NCBI GenBank assembly: GCA_900016865.1
Contig: FIZI01000023.1
Coordinates: 1-49,253 of the forward strand
Source of the DNA: an uncultured Clostridia bacterium
GTDB taxonomy: Bacteria > Bacillota > DTU014
DNA: 49,253 nt
Reading direction: 5' to 3'
This document shows, piece after piece, positions 1 to 8,442 of the stretch. Below the pieces are notes generated by a model, which worked only from the letters and a program-made list of their open reading frames with translations, did no database searches and was not told the origin of the DNA. Positions within the stretch are counted from its first letter, which is position 1. Each line of letters begins with the position of its first letter. The position numbers were made by a program, and so were the translations under genes.

Positions 1-1
1 A

Positions 2-355
2 ACTTGCAGCTGTGCGGATCAAACAATGTCTTACGAGGACATGGCACAAGCACTGAGCAAAGTGACAGGAGCTCCTGTTTGCATGACTCTGGGGCCGGAC
101 GGCTCGCTGTGGGCGTCTCCGGGCAAGAGCACCAGAGTGCCCGGAGTCCCGGTGCCTCCACCTATAGACACGGTTGGCGCAGGTGATTGCTTCCTGTCAG
201 CACTGACTGCATCGCTTGCTGCCGGTGCTTCTGGAGTGGAGGCTGCGTCACTAGGCAACCTGGCGTCTGCGGTCACTATCAAGAAGCTCGGTACGACCGG
301 GACTGCGACCCCCGGTGAGGTCATAGCCGTATTGACAAGCCTATCGCAGCAGTAG
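2..355 (+). CDS. PfkB-family carbohydrate kinase, C-terminal part
   Basis: The last 117 residues of a ribokinase/fructokinase-like (PfkB) sugar kinase; the frame is open to the left edge, so the N-terminus lies outside. The diagnostic C-terminal signature is visible as DTVGAGDCF, in which the Asp of GAGD is the catalytic base that activates the sugar hydroxyl and the GAG forms the anion hole. Family knowledge: these enzymes phosphorylate free sugars or nucleosides with ATP in the cytosol. The substrate cannot be read from this fragment. The next gene, a HAD phosphatase, starts 18 bp downstream on the same strand, so the two are probably co-transcribed. The opposing DUF2961/GH172 gene suggests a carbohydrate-use context (inference). 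Confidence 0.85.
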   Translation, partial: TCSCADQTMSYEDMAQALSKVTGAPVCMTLGPDGSLWASPGKSTRVPGVPVPPPIDTVGAGDCFLSALTASLAAGASGVEAASLGNLASAVTIKKLGTTGTATPGEVIAVLTSLSQQ

Positions 356-373
356 ATGAAAGGAGCTTGACAA

Positions 374-1183
374 GTGATCGAGATAATCCGGCAGTCGCCA
401 ACACAGAACGGGCAACTAAAGGTGGCTATCTTTGATTTCGACGGGACCATCTCAACCCTGCGCCACGGTTGGGAGCAGGTCATGGGACCTATGATGATTG
501 AGATGATCTGTGGAGAACACGAACCCACGGATCAAATAGTATCCGAGGTCTGGGAGTATATAGACCAGTCCACCGGCATTCAAACGATCTATCAGATGCA
601 GTGGCTAAGAGAAGCTGTTCGCAGGCACGGGCTAAACCCTGTAGTTCACGACGCTTGGTGGTACAAGGGCGAGTACAACCGCAGACTGATGGCTCGAGTG
701 GACAAACGCTTAGAAGAACTCAACTCCGGCAGGGCTCAAGCGGAGGATTTCATGATCGCGGGAAGTGCGGAGTTCATCCAGACACTGGCAGAGCGCGGCA
801 TTGAGGTGCACATAGCCAGCGGCACAGACCACCCGGACGTGGTGAACGAAGCAAGGGCACTTGGGCTCTTGGAGTCATTCGCTCAGGTATCGGGCGCGCC
901 CGTTGATAGGGCGGACTGCTCAAAGGAAGCGGTCATCCGCAACCTCATCGAAGGCAGAGGCCTAAGCGGCAGCGAGCTGCTCGTCGTCGGTGACGGCAAG
1001 GTAGAGATCGCGCTTGGCAAAAAGGCAGGTGCCGCAGCACTCGGAGTCGCCAGTGATGAGGTCAACCGCCGCGGGATCAATCCGCAAAAACGAAACAGGC
1101 TGCTCGCAGCAGGGTCGGATGCGATCGTAGGCGACTTCACAGATCCGGCATCGATCCTGTCGTGGTTGGGATTTGCTGAATAG
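374..1183 (+). CDS. HAD-superfamily hydrolase (phosphatase)
   Basis: A 269-residue haloacid-dehalogenase-type hydrolase, probably a small-molecule phosphatase in the cytosol. Motif I is DFDGT with nucleophile Asp21 and acid/base Asp23. Motif II is the Ser in IASG (about residue 149), the motif III Lys is near residue 184, and motif IV is GDGKVE (206-211). A helical cap of about 100 residues sits between motifs I and II, as in phosphoglycolate-phosphatase-like members. It starts with GTG behind a strong AAGGAGCT. It follows the PfkB kinase gene closely. A kinase next to a phosphatase suggests conversion of one sugar phosphate or clearance of a dead-end product, but the substrate is unknown. 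Confidence 0.85.
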   Translation: MIEIIRQSPTQNGQLKVAIFDFDGTISTLRHGWEQVMGPMMIEMICGEHEPTDQIVSEVWEYIDQSTGIQTIYQMQWLREAVRRHGLNPVVHDAWWYKGEYNRRLMARVDKRLEELNSGRAQAEDFMIAGSAEFIQTLAERGIEVHIASGTDHPDVVNEARALGLLESFAQVSGAPVDRADCSKEAVIRNLIEGRGLSGSELLVVGDGKVEIALGKKAGAAALGVASDEVNRRGINPQKRNRLLAAGSDAIVGDFTDPASILSWLGFAE

Positions 1184-1215
1184 CCAGGCTATTCGAGTCG
1201 AGCTTCAAACACTGC

Positions 1216-1302
1216 CTCGATGCTTACAAAAGGGTCCGTCAGCCCCGCTGACACCAGGCTACAACACCGCCAGTGCCGTCATCGAGAGCTGCACGGACCC
1301 TT
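1216..1302. repeat. Overlapping inverted repeats between convergent genes
   Basis: Three complementary pairs lie in 134 bp between two converging genes. AAGGGTCCGT (1230-1239) pairs with ACGGACCCTT (1293-1302). GTCAGC (1238-1243) pairs with GCTGAC (1247-1252) across a CCC loop. CTCGATG (1216-1222) pairs with CATCGAG (1280-1286) and crosses the first pair, which would make a pseudoknot. There is no clear U-run, so a plain intrinsic terminator is not a good fit, although a two-sided transcription barrier is the simplest role. Confidence 0.5.
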
Positions 1303-1317
1303 CTTGCATCCTCCAGC

Positions 1318-2403
1318 TTAAATGATCTCGAGATAATCCCTATCCGGCAACTCAGGGAACGGTTGATGTGGTAGAGTCTGATACCAATACGCTACTGATG
1401 CTATGTCGTCTTGGAGAGGCAAGTACCGGCCATTTGATCTCCAGCCGAGTGCCTGAATCGTGACTCGTAGGTCAGACTTAAACCGTATCGGATCAGTAAT
1501 GTGCCAGCGATACATGCCGAATCTAGTTTGAGACCGATATACTCCGTCAGGCCTTATCACCTGAGGCAGGCCCGAGTAAGGCGTAGTAAACTCCTGATAT
1601 TGGTGAGTTCCCTTGTTCTCAAAGTTGTACGACCCGCAGAAATAATCCTCTGTACCTGTGCCGCATATCGTAGGGAACTCGTCGTCTCCGTCTATGTAAA
1701 ACTTGATCTCGCCTTCTCCCCACCAGCCAGCGTTGTTAACGCCCCAGGCCATGTACGTCCCAACGTAATGCCCCTGGCCCTTCACTCCGTCAAGTATCGT
1801 GTAGACCTGCTTGTATGGGAGAGGGTTGACCCTTCTAAACTGAGCATGGAAATAGGCAGCGTCATCCGGAACATCCGTCAAGGCATAGGTGATCTGGTAA
1901 AACAGCACCATCGGCTCGCTGCCCCTGTTTGTCATGGTCATCTTGAACCCTTTCCTAAAGGGCATCACGAAATAGCTGTTAAACGCGCTTCCAGGGTTGA
2001 CGCATATTGCGAGAGAGGAGACTTGAGCATACTCATTCCAACCACAAGCAAAGAAGTCCCCCACCGGGCACTCGACTGACGGATAGTCCAAGCCGTCCCA
2101 GTAAATGCGAAAGATAGAATCACGCCATCGGCCAGTGGGCGTCATCCATATATGTTGAATGGCTCCCGAACCACTGACCTCTCCCATCACAAAGGTCTCC
2201 CCCGGCTCGATGACTACGCTAGGCGACACCTTCCAGCCTTGCCCCAGCTCTCTCGCAGCATGCGCTCCTGTCCCAGTCGTTGCCATTCCGCCCTTGCCCT
2301 TTTCACCAGTGAAGTTCTCCGGGCTGATCGAACGCGTCTCCGCGTTAGACAACCTAAACAGATTCGAGAGGCTCATTCCTAGGCCGTTGAAGAAGTGACT
2401 CAT
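1318..2403 (-). CDS. DUF2961 / GH172-family protein
   Basis: A 361-residue protein of the DUF2961 family, now glycoside hydrolase family 172. Characterised members act on fructofuranose or D-arabinofuranose linkages, for example difructose dianhydride I synthase/hydrolase and exo-D-arabinofuranosidases. Family hallmarks are seen in order: SGSGAIQHIWMT (about 77-88), an aromatic/acidic WWGEGE segment (227-232) and GTGTEDYF (248-255), whose glutamates are candidate catalytic residues. No signal peptide is visible, so it is probably cytosolic and would act on imported oligosaccharides (inference). Its ATG has the strong SD GGGAGGAGATC. It converges on the sugar kinase/phosphatase pair. Substrate is not predictable from sequence alone. 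Confidence 0.85.
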   Translation of the reverse strand: MSHFFNGLGMSLSNLFRLSNAETRSISPENFTGEKGKGGMATTGTGAHAARELGQGWKVSPSVVIEPGETFVMGEVSGSGAIQHIWMTPTGRWRDSIFRIYWDGLDYPSVECPVGDFFACGWNEYAQVSSLAICVNPGSAFNSYFVMPFRKGFKMTMTNRGSEPMVLFYQITYALTDVPDDAAYFHAQFRRVNPLPYKQVYTILDGVKGQGHYVGTYMAWGVNNAGWWGEGEIKFYIDGDDEFPTICGTGTEDYFCGSYNFENKGTHQYQEFTTPYSGLPQVIRPDGVYRSQTRFGMYRWHITDPIRFKSDLRVTIQALGWRSNGRYLPLQDDIASVAYWYQTLPHQPFPELPDRDYLEII

Positions 2404-2573
2404 GTTGATCTCCTCCCACTTACAAGTTGAGAAGCCTCCAGGGCTGTCCGTTGACCGGCCTATGTCGGTCTAGGGATAGCTCGACTCCCTGACCTTATTC
2501 AACGTCTTCTATGCTAATCCTGTGTGTCCGCGCGAGATGAACCCATTCAGTGTCAAAGCGCCTCAGAGGCGGC

Positions 2574-4886
2574 TCAACGCGTCGCTGCAGGCTTTCTTTC
2601 GGGCGTGAGGTATACAGAGAGATAGAGGATCGCCACAGCTGCATAGTGCAACACAAGAGCTCCTGCCACTACGCCCGAGTCATTGAACAAGAGCGCGACC
2701 AGGGCTGCAACTGTAGTGCCGGTCAGGCCTTTCACCGTTCCTCTATACCTGTCTTTGATCCGGCGAATCAGGGGAGTAGGCCTGTAGAGAAGCCACGCTA
2801 CAGCAGCTAGGCCAACCACCAGAGCTCTTGACCACACGCTGTATCTAAAGAGCTTTAGATTCATCTGAAGCTTTCTCTTGATGATTTCAATGGCCTCATA
2901 GATACCGTTGGCATCTATAAGCCGCACTGATCTTCCCAAGTGGCTAGGTCCCCCAGGATTGAGGTACAGGTCGAGGACTATCATTACCCCCACCACCAAG
3001 ACGGGAAGGGCTAGCGCAAAGAAAATACCGCGTCTCGTCAGCCTTTCTCTATAGATAAGCAATGCTGTCACTGGCATCGAGACCGCAGCAGTTATGGCGC
3101 CGCCGACGTTCGCACCCACCATTGGCAATGCTATGGTAAGCAGCACTGCTATGTAAATGGCGATCGCGAGTGGACGCCACCAGTACGCTGAACGCTCAGA
3201 AACATCCAGCATAGCGGTGGTCCCCATTAAGGTCGATCCAACCAGGACGCCCATGTACTCATTCCCGATTCCGTAAAACCTAGCACCAGCCATTGGGTCG
3301 TATCCGAGTACTGAGTTTTGTATGAGATTCGTGCCTGTATACGCATCAATGGTTATGGCTGTGGCAGTGGCCAAAGACACGACGGCTATAGGTAGGACAG
3401 GGTTGGAGCTTGCCTTTTGAACAACCAGCGACATCGCAAGTGCAAGGACAACTGCAGCGCACAAAGCTTGGTAGACTCCTCTCAGGTCAAACACGGCGAT
3501 CAACAACAGCGCCAAGGGCATAAACGCCATCAACACGAGAGCTGTCAGCAGCGCCTTCTGCAACCACAGGACGTCGGGCCGCAATATCACGTAGATCAAA
3601 GCAATGACATACGCCAATATGTACGCTCCGACTATCGGCCTGAGGATCACTCTGCGCTGGATCCCTGTTGCCGTAGCTCGCTCCAGTTGAGTTAAAAGCA
3701 AACCTGCAACATCCGATGTTGCCTCTGCCTCGACTGCATTTCCGTCAAATGACTCAGGCGGCTCAATTCCAAACGCACCGAGAATGGTCGGAGCTACGTC
3801 CAGGTTTGCCACAATTCCTTTGCGCCTGGTAGTGGCAGAAGTCAGGACGCCACGCATCGACCCGTCTCCGGCCCACAATACCAGCAGAGTAAAGGTGTTG
3901 CCAAGTGCAATGTCGTGTCTGGGTGGAGTGGGGACAAGCAGCATCACTCTGTCTTCATTGTCCGCCTGACTGAGAGCTACGCCAACAAGCGCATCCAGGC
4001 GTTCTAGCACTTGGTCGCGCACCTCGGTTACCGATGGCTCCGAATAACTCAAATGCGCGTCATAAAGCCTTGCCAAGTCACCGATTTCCATCGCTATGAC
4101 TTCTCTATCTGCACCGTCTTGTGTGCTGCCTTTGAGCTTGTCATGGATGATGGCTGAGAGATAGTCGTAATCAGTTCTGATACCAAAGACGCTGTCTGCG
4201 TCTTGAACAACGGGTGTCTGTACCGATCCTCTGGGTATAACTCCCCATCTATCCATAAAAATGGCTGTCATGTGCCGCTTCGGCAAGTTCGTATCAGCGT
4301 TTCCAAAATAGCTGATCTCAACCCCGGCTTCGAGCAATGCAGACCCTAGAGAGCCAGGCACAGGCTCATAAGCCGATGCCCTGTTGGCAGACAGGATCTC
4401 GATTATAGAGAGATTCACGATTTCACCCGATGTGCGTCTGCCGGTGCGCCTCATATAGACCAGTTCTGCTGTCGCAAGAGGCAGGTCTGATCGCTCCGAA
4501 TCGAACGGCACCTGAGCGAACACTTCGGATGTCTGGGAGACTCCCTTAATGGGAGCTATCGGCGCTTTGGCATCAAAGGCTTGCGCGGATGCAGCAGGCC
4601 CGAGCGCCCTCGCACCTGCACCTATTGTCACGGCTGCGTTCTCCGGACTCGTAGCGCCAGCAGTGGCAGTGTTCATGAGACCTGCAGCGCCCTCATCGAG
4701 TAGGCGCCTCAAGTTGGGCAAGTCTGTGTGAATAATATCACTGACAGACAGTTGATCGACAATAAGAACGAGGAAATCTACGTCGGCTGCTGCTGTATCG
4801 TGACAGTAGGCAACCAGTGTAGCGAATACCAGCGCAGCACAAATCGACCTTGACACCGTCATTCGTCTAGACAACGCCTTCACCAC
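2574..4886 (-). CDS. Alkaline-phosphatase-like domain fused to a polytopic membrane domain, function unknown
   Basis: A 770-residue protein. It has an N-terminal signal-like hydrophobic segment (about 11-27). An extracytoplasmic domain of roughly 360 residues resembles the alkaline phosphatase/sulfatase superfamily: an early Asp in LIVDQLS, a TSPENA segment where the nucleophile would lie, a PRHD segment, and AGDGS and DVAPTIL segments like those near the metal-binding end of phosphopentomutase-type folds. From about residue 400 come roughly ten to twelve TM helices. Conserved-looking membrane motifs are FYGIGNEYMG (537-546), GANVGGAI and FNDSG (734-738). Proteins of this architecture occur in spore-forming clostridia and are uncharacterised. 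It could modify a lipid-linked or envelope glycan phosphate (inference). The start is GTG with AAGGTGA upstream. A short GC-rich palindrome (2559-2571) lies just past the stop. Confidence 0.7.
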   Translation of the reverse strand: MVKALSRRMTVSRSICAALVFATLVAYCHDTAAADVDFLVLIVDQLSVSDIIHTDLPNLRRLLDEGAAGLMNTATAGATSPENAAVTIGAGARALGPAASAQAFDAKAPIAPIKGVSQTSEVFAQVPFDSERSDLPLATAELVYMRRTGRRTSGEIVNLSIIEILSANRASAYEPVPGSLGSALLEAGVEISYFGNADTNLPKRHMTAIFMDRWGVIPRGSVQTPVVQDADSVFGIRTDYDYLSAIIHDKLKGSTQDGADREVIAMEIGDLARLYDAHLSYSEPSVTEVRDQVLERLDALVGVALSQADNEDRVMLLVPTPPRHDIALGNTFTLLVLWAGDGSMRGVLTSATTRRKGIVANLDVAPTILGAFGIEPPESFDGNAVEAEATSDVAGLLLTQLERATATGIQRRVILRPIVGAYILAYVIALIYVILRPDVLWLQKALLTALVLMAFMPLALLLIAVFDLRGVYQALCAAVVLALAMSLVVQKASSNPVLPIAVVSLATATAITIDAYTGTNLIQNSVLGYDPMAGARFYGIGNEYMGVLVGSTLMGTTAMLDVSERSAYWWRPLAIAIYIAVLLTIALPMVGANVGGAITAAVSMPVTALLIYRERLTRRGIFFALALPVLVVGVMIVLDLYLNPGGPSHLGRSVRLIDANGIYEAIEIIKRKLQMNLKLFRYSVWSRALVVGLAAVAWLLYRPTPLIRRIKDRYRGTVKGLTGTTVAALVALLFNDSGVVAGALVLHYAAVAILYLSVYLTPERKPAATR

Positions 4887-5071
4887 AGTTTAGTGTCACC
4901 TTGGCACAGGACTGTATTCTAAGGCTCGCGACATGAAGGGGGCGTAACAAGCACTTCAAAGAAACACGGATGTGCCAATGTGGCAGGGAGGACTTTGATT
5001 GCCTGCAATAGAAGAATGACTTGTTATTGATGCCGGAGGCTAGTACTTACTATGGTTATGGTGATGACATC

Positions 5072-6367
5072 ATGAAACGCGATTTCACACAGACGCCCTA
5101 CGATCTCAATTGTCCAGACCCCAAAGATAGGCTTGAAAGCCTGCGAGCCTGCATGAGAGGTGTAATAGGCGGCCGGATTGACAAGCCACAAAAGGGGATT
5201 GACGTCAACAACCACATCCACACGACATTCTCATTTTCTCCTTACTCCCCTACACTGGCTGTTTGGAAGGCGTACATGGCCGGACTACAGACTGCAGGGA
5301 TCATGGACCACGACTCAATTGCAGGAGCTCGTGAGTTCATTGAGGCCGGACGCATAGTGGGCATGGCCACCACTATCGGAGTCGAGTGCAGAGTCGACTT
5401 CTCGGACACTCCCCTTAGCGGTCGGTCAATCAACAACCCGGACCAGAGATCCATAGCGTACGTGGCGCTGCACGGGATCCCGCATACGCAGATCGACAGG
5501 GTTCAGGAGTACTTCGTTCCATACACAAAGGCGAGGCACGATCGCAACAGGCTCATGGTATCTCGCCTCAACTCAATCGTCTCTCCTCTTGGCATTTCGC
5601 TGGACTACGACGAGGACGTGCTGCCCATATCTGAGAGCGCTCGCGGGGGCAGTGTCACAGAGCGACACATCCTATACGCACTCTCCTGCAAGCTGGTCCA
5701 AAAGTACGGGAAAGGCAGTGCCCTGGTGGATGCAGTCAAAGGGCAGCTCGGCATCGAAATCCGGCCCAAAATAGAGGCATTTCTACTTGATGAATATAAC
5801 CCGCACTACGAGTACGATCTACTGGGAGTGCTGAAGAGCGACTTAGTGGCGAGCTTCTATGTTGATGCGACCGACGAATGCCCAAAGGTGCACGATATCG
5901 TTGAGTTGTCCAGAGAAGTCGGTGCCATCCTTGCATATGCATACCTAGGCGACGTCGGGGAATCAGTTACAGGCGACAAGAAGACCCAGAAATTCGAAGA
6001 CGACTATATAGAAGAACTCTTTGAAGTCATAAAGGATCTTGGGTTCAACGCTGTCACATACATGCCGACTCGGAACTCACCGGATCAGCTAAGGACCGTC
6101 AAGAGCCTCTGTGAGCGGCATGAGCTCTTTCAGATAAGTGGCGAAGACATCAACTCTCCCAGACAGCCGTTTGTGTGTGAAGCATTGAGGAATCCCGAAT
6201 TCCACAACCTCATTGACTCGACATGGGCGTTGATAGGGCATGAGCTGTCTGCGACTGAAGACCTGAGCCAAGGTATGTTCTCTCCACAAACAGTGCAGAG
6301 ATGGCCTTCGCTAAAAGAGAGGATAAAGATCTTCAAGGCTATTGGCCTTGAGGCAGATCGCGACTAG
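5072..6367 (+). CDS. PHP-domain metallohydrolase
   Basis: A predicted cytosolic PHP-domain protein of 431 residues. The metal-binding signature appears as HIH (48-50), a DHDS cluster (79-82) and a following Glu (about 105), the order expected of histidinol-phosphatase/polymerase-associated PHP domains, which bind two or three metals and hydrolyse phosphoesters. The specific substrate is unknown. Length exceeds a minimal PHP domain (about 270), so there is extra sequence in the middle. The start is uncertain: in-frame candidates are TTG 5021, ATG 5030 and ATG 5072. None has a strong SD at proper distance; 5072 was chosen because the conserved-looking sequence begins there. It is divergent from the membrane protein gene and ends at a strong hairpin. 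Confidence 0.75.
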   Translation: MKRDFTQTPYDLNCPDPKDRLESLRACMRGVIGGRIDKPQKGIDVNNHIHTTFSFSPYSPTLAVWKAYMAGLQTAGIMDHDSIAGAREFIEAGRIVGMATTIGVECRVDFSDTPLSGRSINNPDQRSIAYVALHGIPHTQIDRVQEYFVPYTKARHDRNRLMVSRLNSIVSPLGISLDYDEDVLPISESARGGSVTERHILYALSCKLVQKYGKGSALVDAVKGQLGIEIRPKIEAFLLDEYNPHYEYDLLGVLKSDLVASFYVDATDECPKVHDIVELSREVGAILAYAYLGDVGESVTGDKKTQKFEDDYIEELFEVIKDLGFNAVTYMPTRNSPDQLRTVKSLCERHELFQISGEDINSPRQPFVCEALRNPEFHNLIDSTWALIGHELSATEDLSQGMFSPQTVQRWPSLKERIKIFKAIGLEADRD

Positions 6368-6381
6368 GCTTGAAGTTCAGG

Positions 6382-6418
6382 AGACGCCCGGCTGCCTATG
6401 TTATGGCCGGGCGTCTTT
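6382..6418. terminator. Bidirectional terminator between convergent genes
   Basis: A perfect 11-bp stem, AGACGCCCGGC (6382-6392) with GCCGGGCGTCT (6406-6416), and a 13-nt loop. It lies 15 bp after the PHP gene stop and 45 bp beyond the stop of the opposing regulator gene. The flanking T-runs are short on both strands, so it can serve either direction, most likely as a bidirectional intrinsic terminator. Confidence 0.75.
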
Positions 6419-6460
6419 CAAGGCATCCGAGTCACGGCATCTACTGCCCAAGCAGTCGCC

Positions 6461-6751
6461 TCAGCTCCTGTTGGAGCGGCTGCACTCGTCCTCCACCGCC
6501 GCACACACCAGGTGTACGGCACTGCAGTCAGCGCAGCGCTTCACCTCGTGCGTCCTTGCAAAGTCCTCCCAGTGTCTCAGCTGATCCATAGTGAGGCTGC
6601 CTGTCCCCTTGCACAATGGACAGATATTGTCCAAAGCAACGAGGATCGCCCTGCGGATGAACTCGGACCTATTGGGCACTCCCTCCATTGCCCTTGCCAA
6701 TTCCGCATCGACCTTAAACGTTATGACTTCCTGTCTCGACTGCTTCGCCAT
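6461..6751 (-). CDS. Ribbon-helix-helix regulator with a zinc-ribbon-like C-terminus
   Basis: A 96-residue protein. The N-terminus (about 7-40, with VITFKVDAELA and NRSEFIRRAIL) is a CopG/Arc-type ribbon-helix-helix DNA-binding domain, which works as a dimer. The C-terminus has CPLC (44-47) and CADC (73-76) plus His60, His68, His80, Cys83 and Cys90, so a metal site is likely. The gene is the last of the zinc importer operon, which suggests metal-dependent autorepression of that operon (inference). The chosen ATG has GGAGAGG 7 nt upstream and overlaps the end of znuB by 38 bp; a longer reading back to 6817 would lie wholly inside znuB and has no support. It is not a Fur/Zur-type regulator. Confidence 0.75.
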   Translation of the reverse strand: MAKQSRQEVITFKVDAELARAMEGVPNRSEFIRRAILVALDNICPLCKGTGSLTMDQLRHWEDFARTHEVKRCADCSAVHLVCAAVEDECSRSNRS

Positions 6752-7661
6752 CTTGTACACCTCTCCAGCACCCAGCACTCTGTTCAACCTCGCCCTGCTT
6801 GATCTGTACAGCTCCACCCCTGTTGCGAAATCTGCGCACGGCGAGGGCCAGTGCGTAAGCGATGCCCGCGATAAGGATCACCGTCGGGCCTGTCGGCAAG
6901 TCGTACGCATAGCTAACGCCCAGTCCGGTGGATGTAAAAATCATGCACAACAACGCAGCAGTCACCATCATAGCCTTTAGCGACCTGCAGAACAGCCCTG
7001 CGATAGCAGCAGGCAGAGTCAGGAGCGCAACCACCATTACTATACCTACAACACCCACCATGAGTACGACCGTGAGCGCAGCAAGACAGAGCATGAGAGT
7101 TGAATACATGCCGACTCGCAACCCGCGTGCAATCGCGAACTCGCGGTCAAAGATCACAGCTGCAAACTGATGGTAGAACACAACTGCTACAAGCAATATC
7201 ACCAGGTCCAGCCCGACTATAAGCCACAAGTCTTGCCTTGACATAATCAGTATATTGCCGAAAAGATAGCTCATCGGATCCACGTACCCGGGAGTCTTGG
7301 CCAAGAACAAGACTCCTACAGCCATCCCAACCGACCAGAGAGCGCCGAGTATTGTGTCCTCCCTCTGACGGGCCCGTTGACTGACTGCACTGACCAGGAC
7401 CGCAGCCAGCAGAGCAAACACCAACGCACCGTGTATCGGCTGGATAAAAGTGAGGCCCTGGGCTCTGTTAAGATAGAGCGCCAAACCGATGCCGCCCAGC
7501 ACCGCGTGCGATATCGCTCCTGCCATATAACTAATGCGCTGGACAACTACATACGTTCCAACAACGCCAAACGCCATGCTCGAAAGCACGCCTGCGATCA
7601 GGGCGTACCTCAGGAAGGGGATGTCCTGACTCAGCAGGGCTCCGACGAACTCAGACACCAC
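6714..7661 (-). CDS. znuB: Zinc/manganese ABC transporter permease
   Basis: A 315-residue integral membrane protein of the ABC-3 (ZnuB/MntB) family with about eight to nine hydrophobic helices. The N-terminal pattern (YALIAGVLSSMAFGVVGTYVV, then ISHAVLGGIGLA) is the family's characteristic start, and HAVLGG is the conserved coupling region. It forms the membrane channel that works with the ATPase ZnuC and the binding protein ZnuA. It overlaps znuC by 11 bp, a sign of translational coupling. The polar C-terminal tail (about 275-315) extends beyond the last helix and overlaps the start of the regulator gene. Zinc rather than manganese is inferred from the His-rich loop in ZnuA. Confidence 0.9.
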   Translation of the reverse strand: MVSEFVGALLSQDIPFLRYALIAGVLSSMAFGVVGTYVVVQRISYMAGAISHAVLGGIGLALYLNRAQGLTFIQPIHGALVFALLAAVLVSAVSQRARQREDTILGALWSVGMAVGVLFLAKTPGYVDPMSYLFGNILIMSRQDLWLIVGLDLVILLVAVVFYHQFAAVIFDREFAIARGLRVGMYSTLMLCLAALTVVLMVGVVGIVMVVALLTLPAAIAGLFCRSLKAMMVTAALLCMIFTSTGLGVSYAYDLPTGPTVILIAGIAYALALAVRRFRNRGGAVQIKQGEVEQSAGCWRGVQDGEAVETGSHNV

Positions 7662-8406
7662 CCCTCACCACCTCTTCTGACAGCCTGTCATGGCGGATCA
7701 GCCTGGCTCGCTTGCCGTACATCTGATATACCGCCTCGGCCGTCACCTCACTGGTTGGATGGACTGCCACCGTCTTGTCGACACATACGACCTTAGTTAC
7801 GCCTTCCGGGACAAACCAAACGTCGTGCGACACCATCAGTATGGTGATCTCTTGCCTAAGATGCTCCAGAAGGCCTATTATATCCTCCCTTGCGGCAGGG
7901 TCGATGTTGGCAGTAGGTTCGTCGAGCAGGAGCAGGTCTGGCTCTCCAGCCAGCGCCCTGGCTATGAGAACTCGCTGTTTCTGACCACCTGACAGGTCCG
8001 CAAATTGCCAATCAGACAACTCCGACATCCCAAGCCGCTCCAGTGCCCTGTCGGCTGCAAGCAGGTCGCTCGTAGTATAGCCTCCTATACGGTCTGCGGT
8101 GAGGCGTCCCATCAAGACTACTTCTCTCACTGTCATCGGCACTGACAAGTCGTGACTGGACTGCTGCGCAACATATCCAATGCGGCTACGGGCTTTCTCA
8201 GGCTCCATGCCGAAAACGCGCACTGCCCCGGACTGAGGCTTGAGGAGACCGACAATCAGCTTGAGCAAGGTCGTCTTGCCTCCGCCATTGGGGCCGATCA
8301 CGTAAACAAACTCGCTCTCTGTAACCCTCAGGCTAGCGTTGACTATGACCTGCACATAGCCATATGAAAAATCCACTCTGTCGAGCTCTATCGCATAACC
8401 GGACAC
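7651..8406 (-). CDS. znuC: Zinc/manganese ABC transporter ATP-binding protein
   Basis: A 251-residue ABC ATPase that powers metal import. All catalytic motifs are intact: Walker A GPNGGGKTT, signature LSGGQKQR, Walker B LLLLDEPT and the switch His in MVSHD. The chain is near normal length for MntB/ZnuC ATPases. The GTG start has GGAGG about 10 nt upstream. It lies between the binding protein gene (36 bp upstream) and the permease gene (overlapping), so the three subunits are made from one transcript. Confidence 0.92.
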   Translation of the reverse strand: MSGYAIELDRVDFSYGYVQVIVNASLRVTESEFVYVIGPNGGGKTTLLKLIVGLLKPQSGAVRVFGMEPEKARSRIGYVAQQSSHDLSVPMTVREVVLMGRLTADRIGGYTTSDLLAADRALERLGMSELSDWQFADLSGGQKQRVLIARALAGEPDLLLLDEPTANIDPAAREDIIGLLEHLRQEITILMVSHDVWFVPEGVTKVVCVDKTVAVHPTSEVTAEAVYQMYGKRARLIRHDRLSEEVVRGGV

Positions 8407-8442
8407 TAGTCATTCGCCTCCGCTATGGAGCACCTGTGCGCA

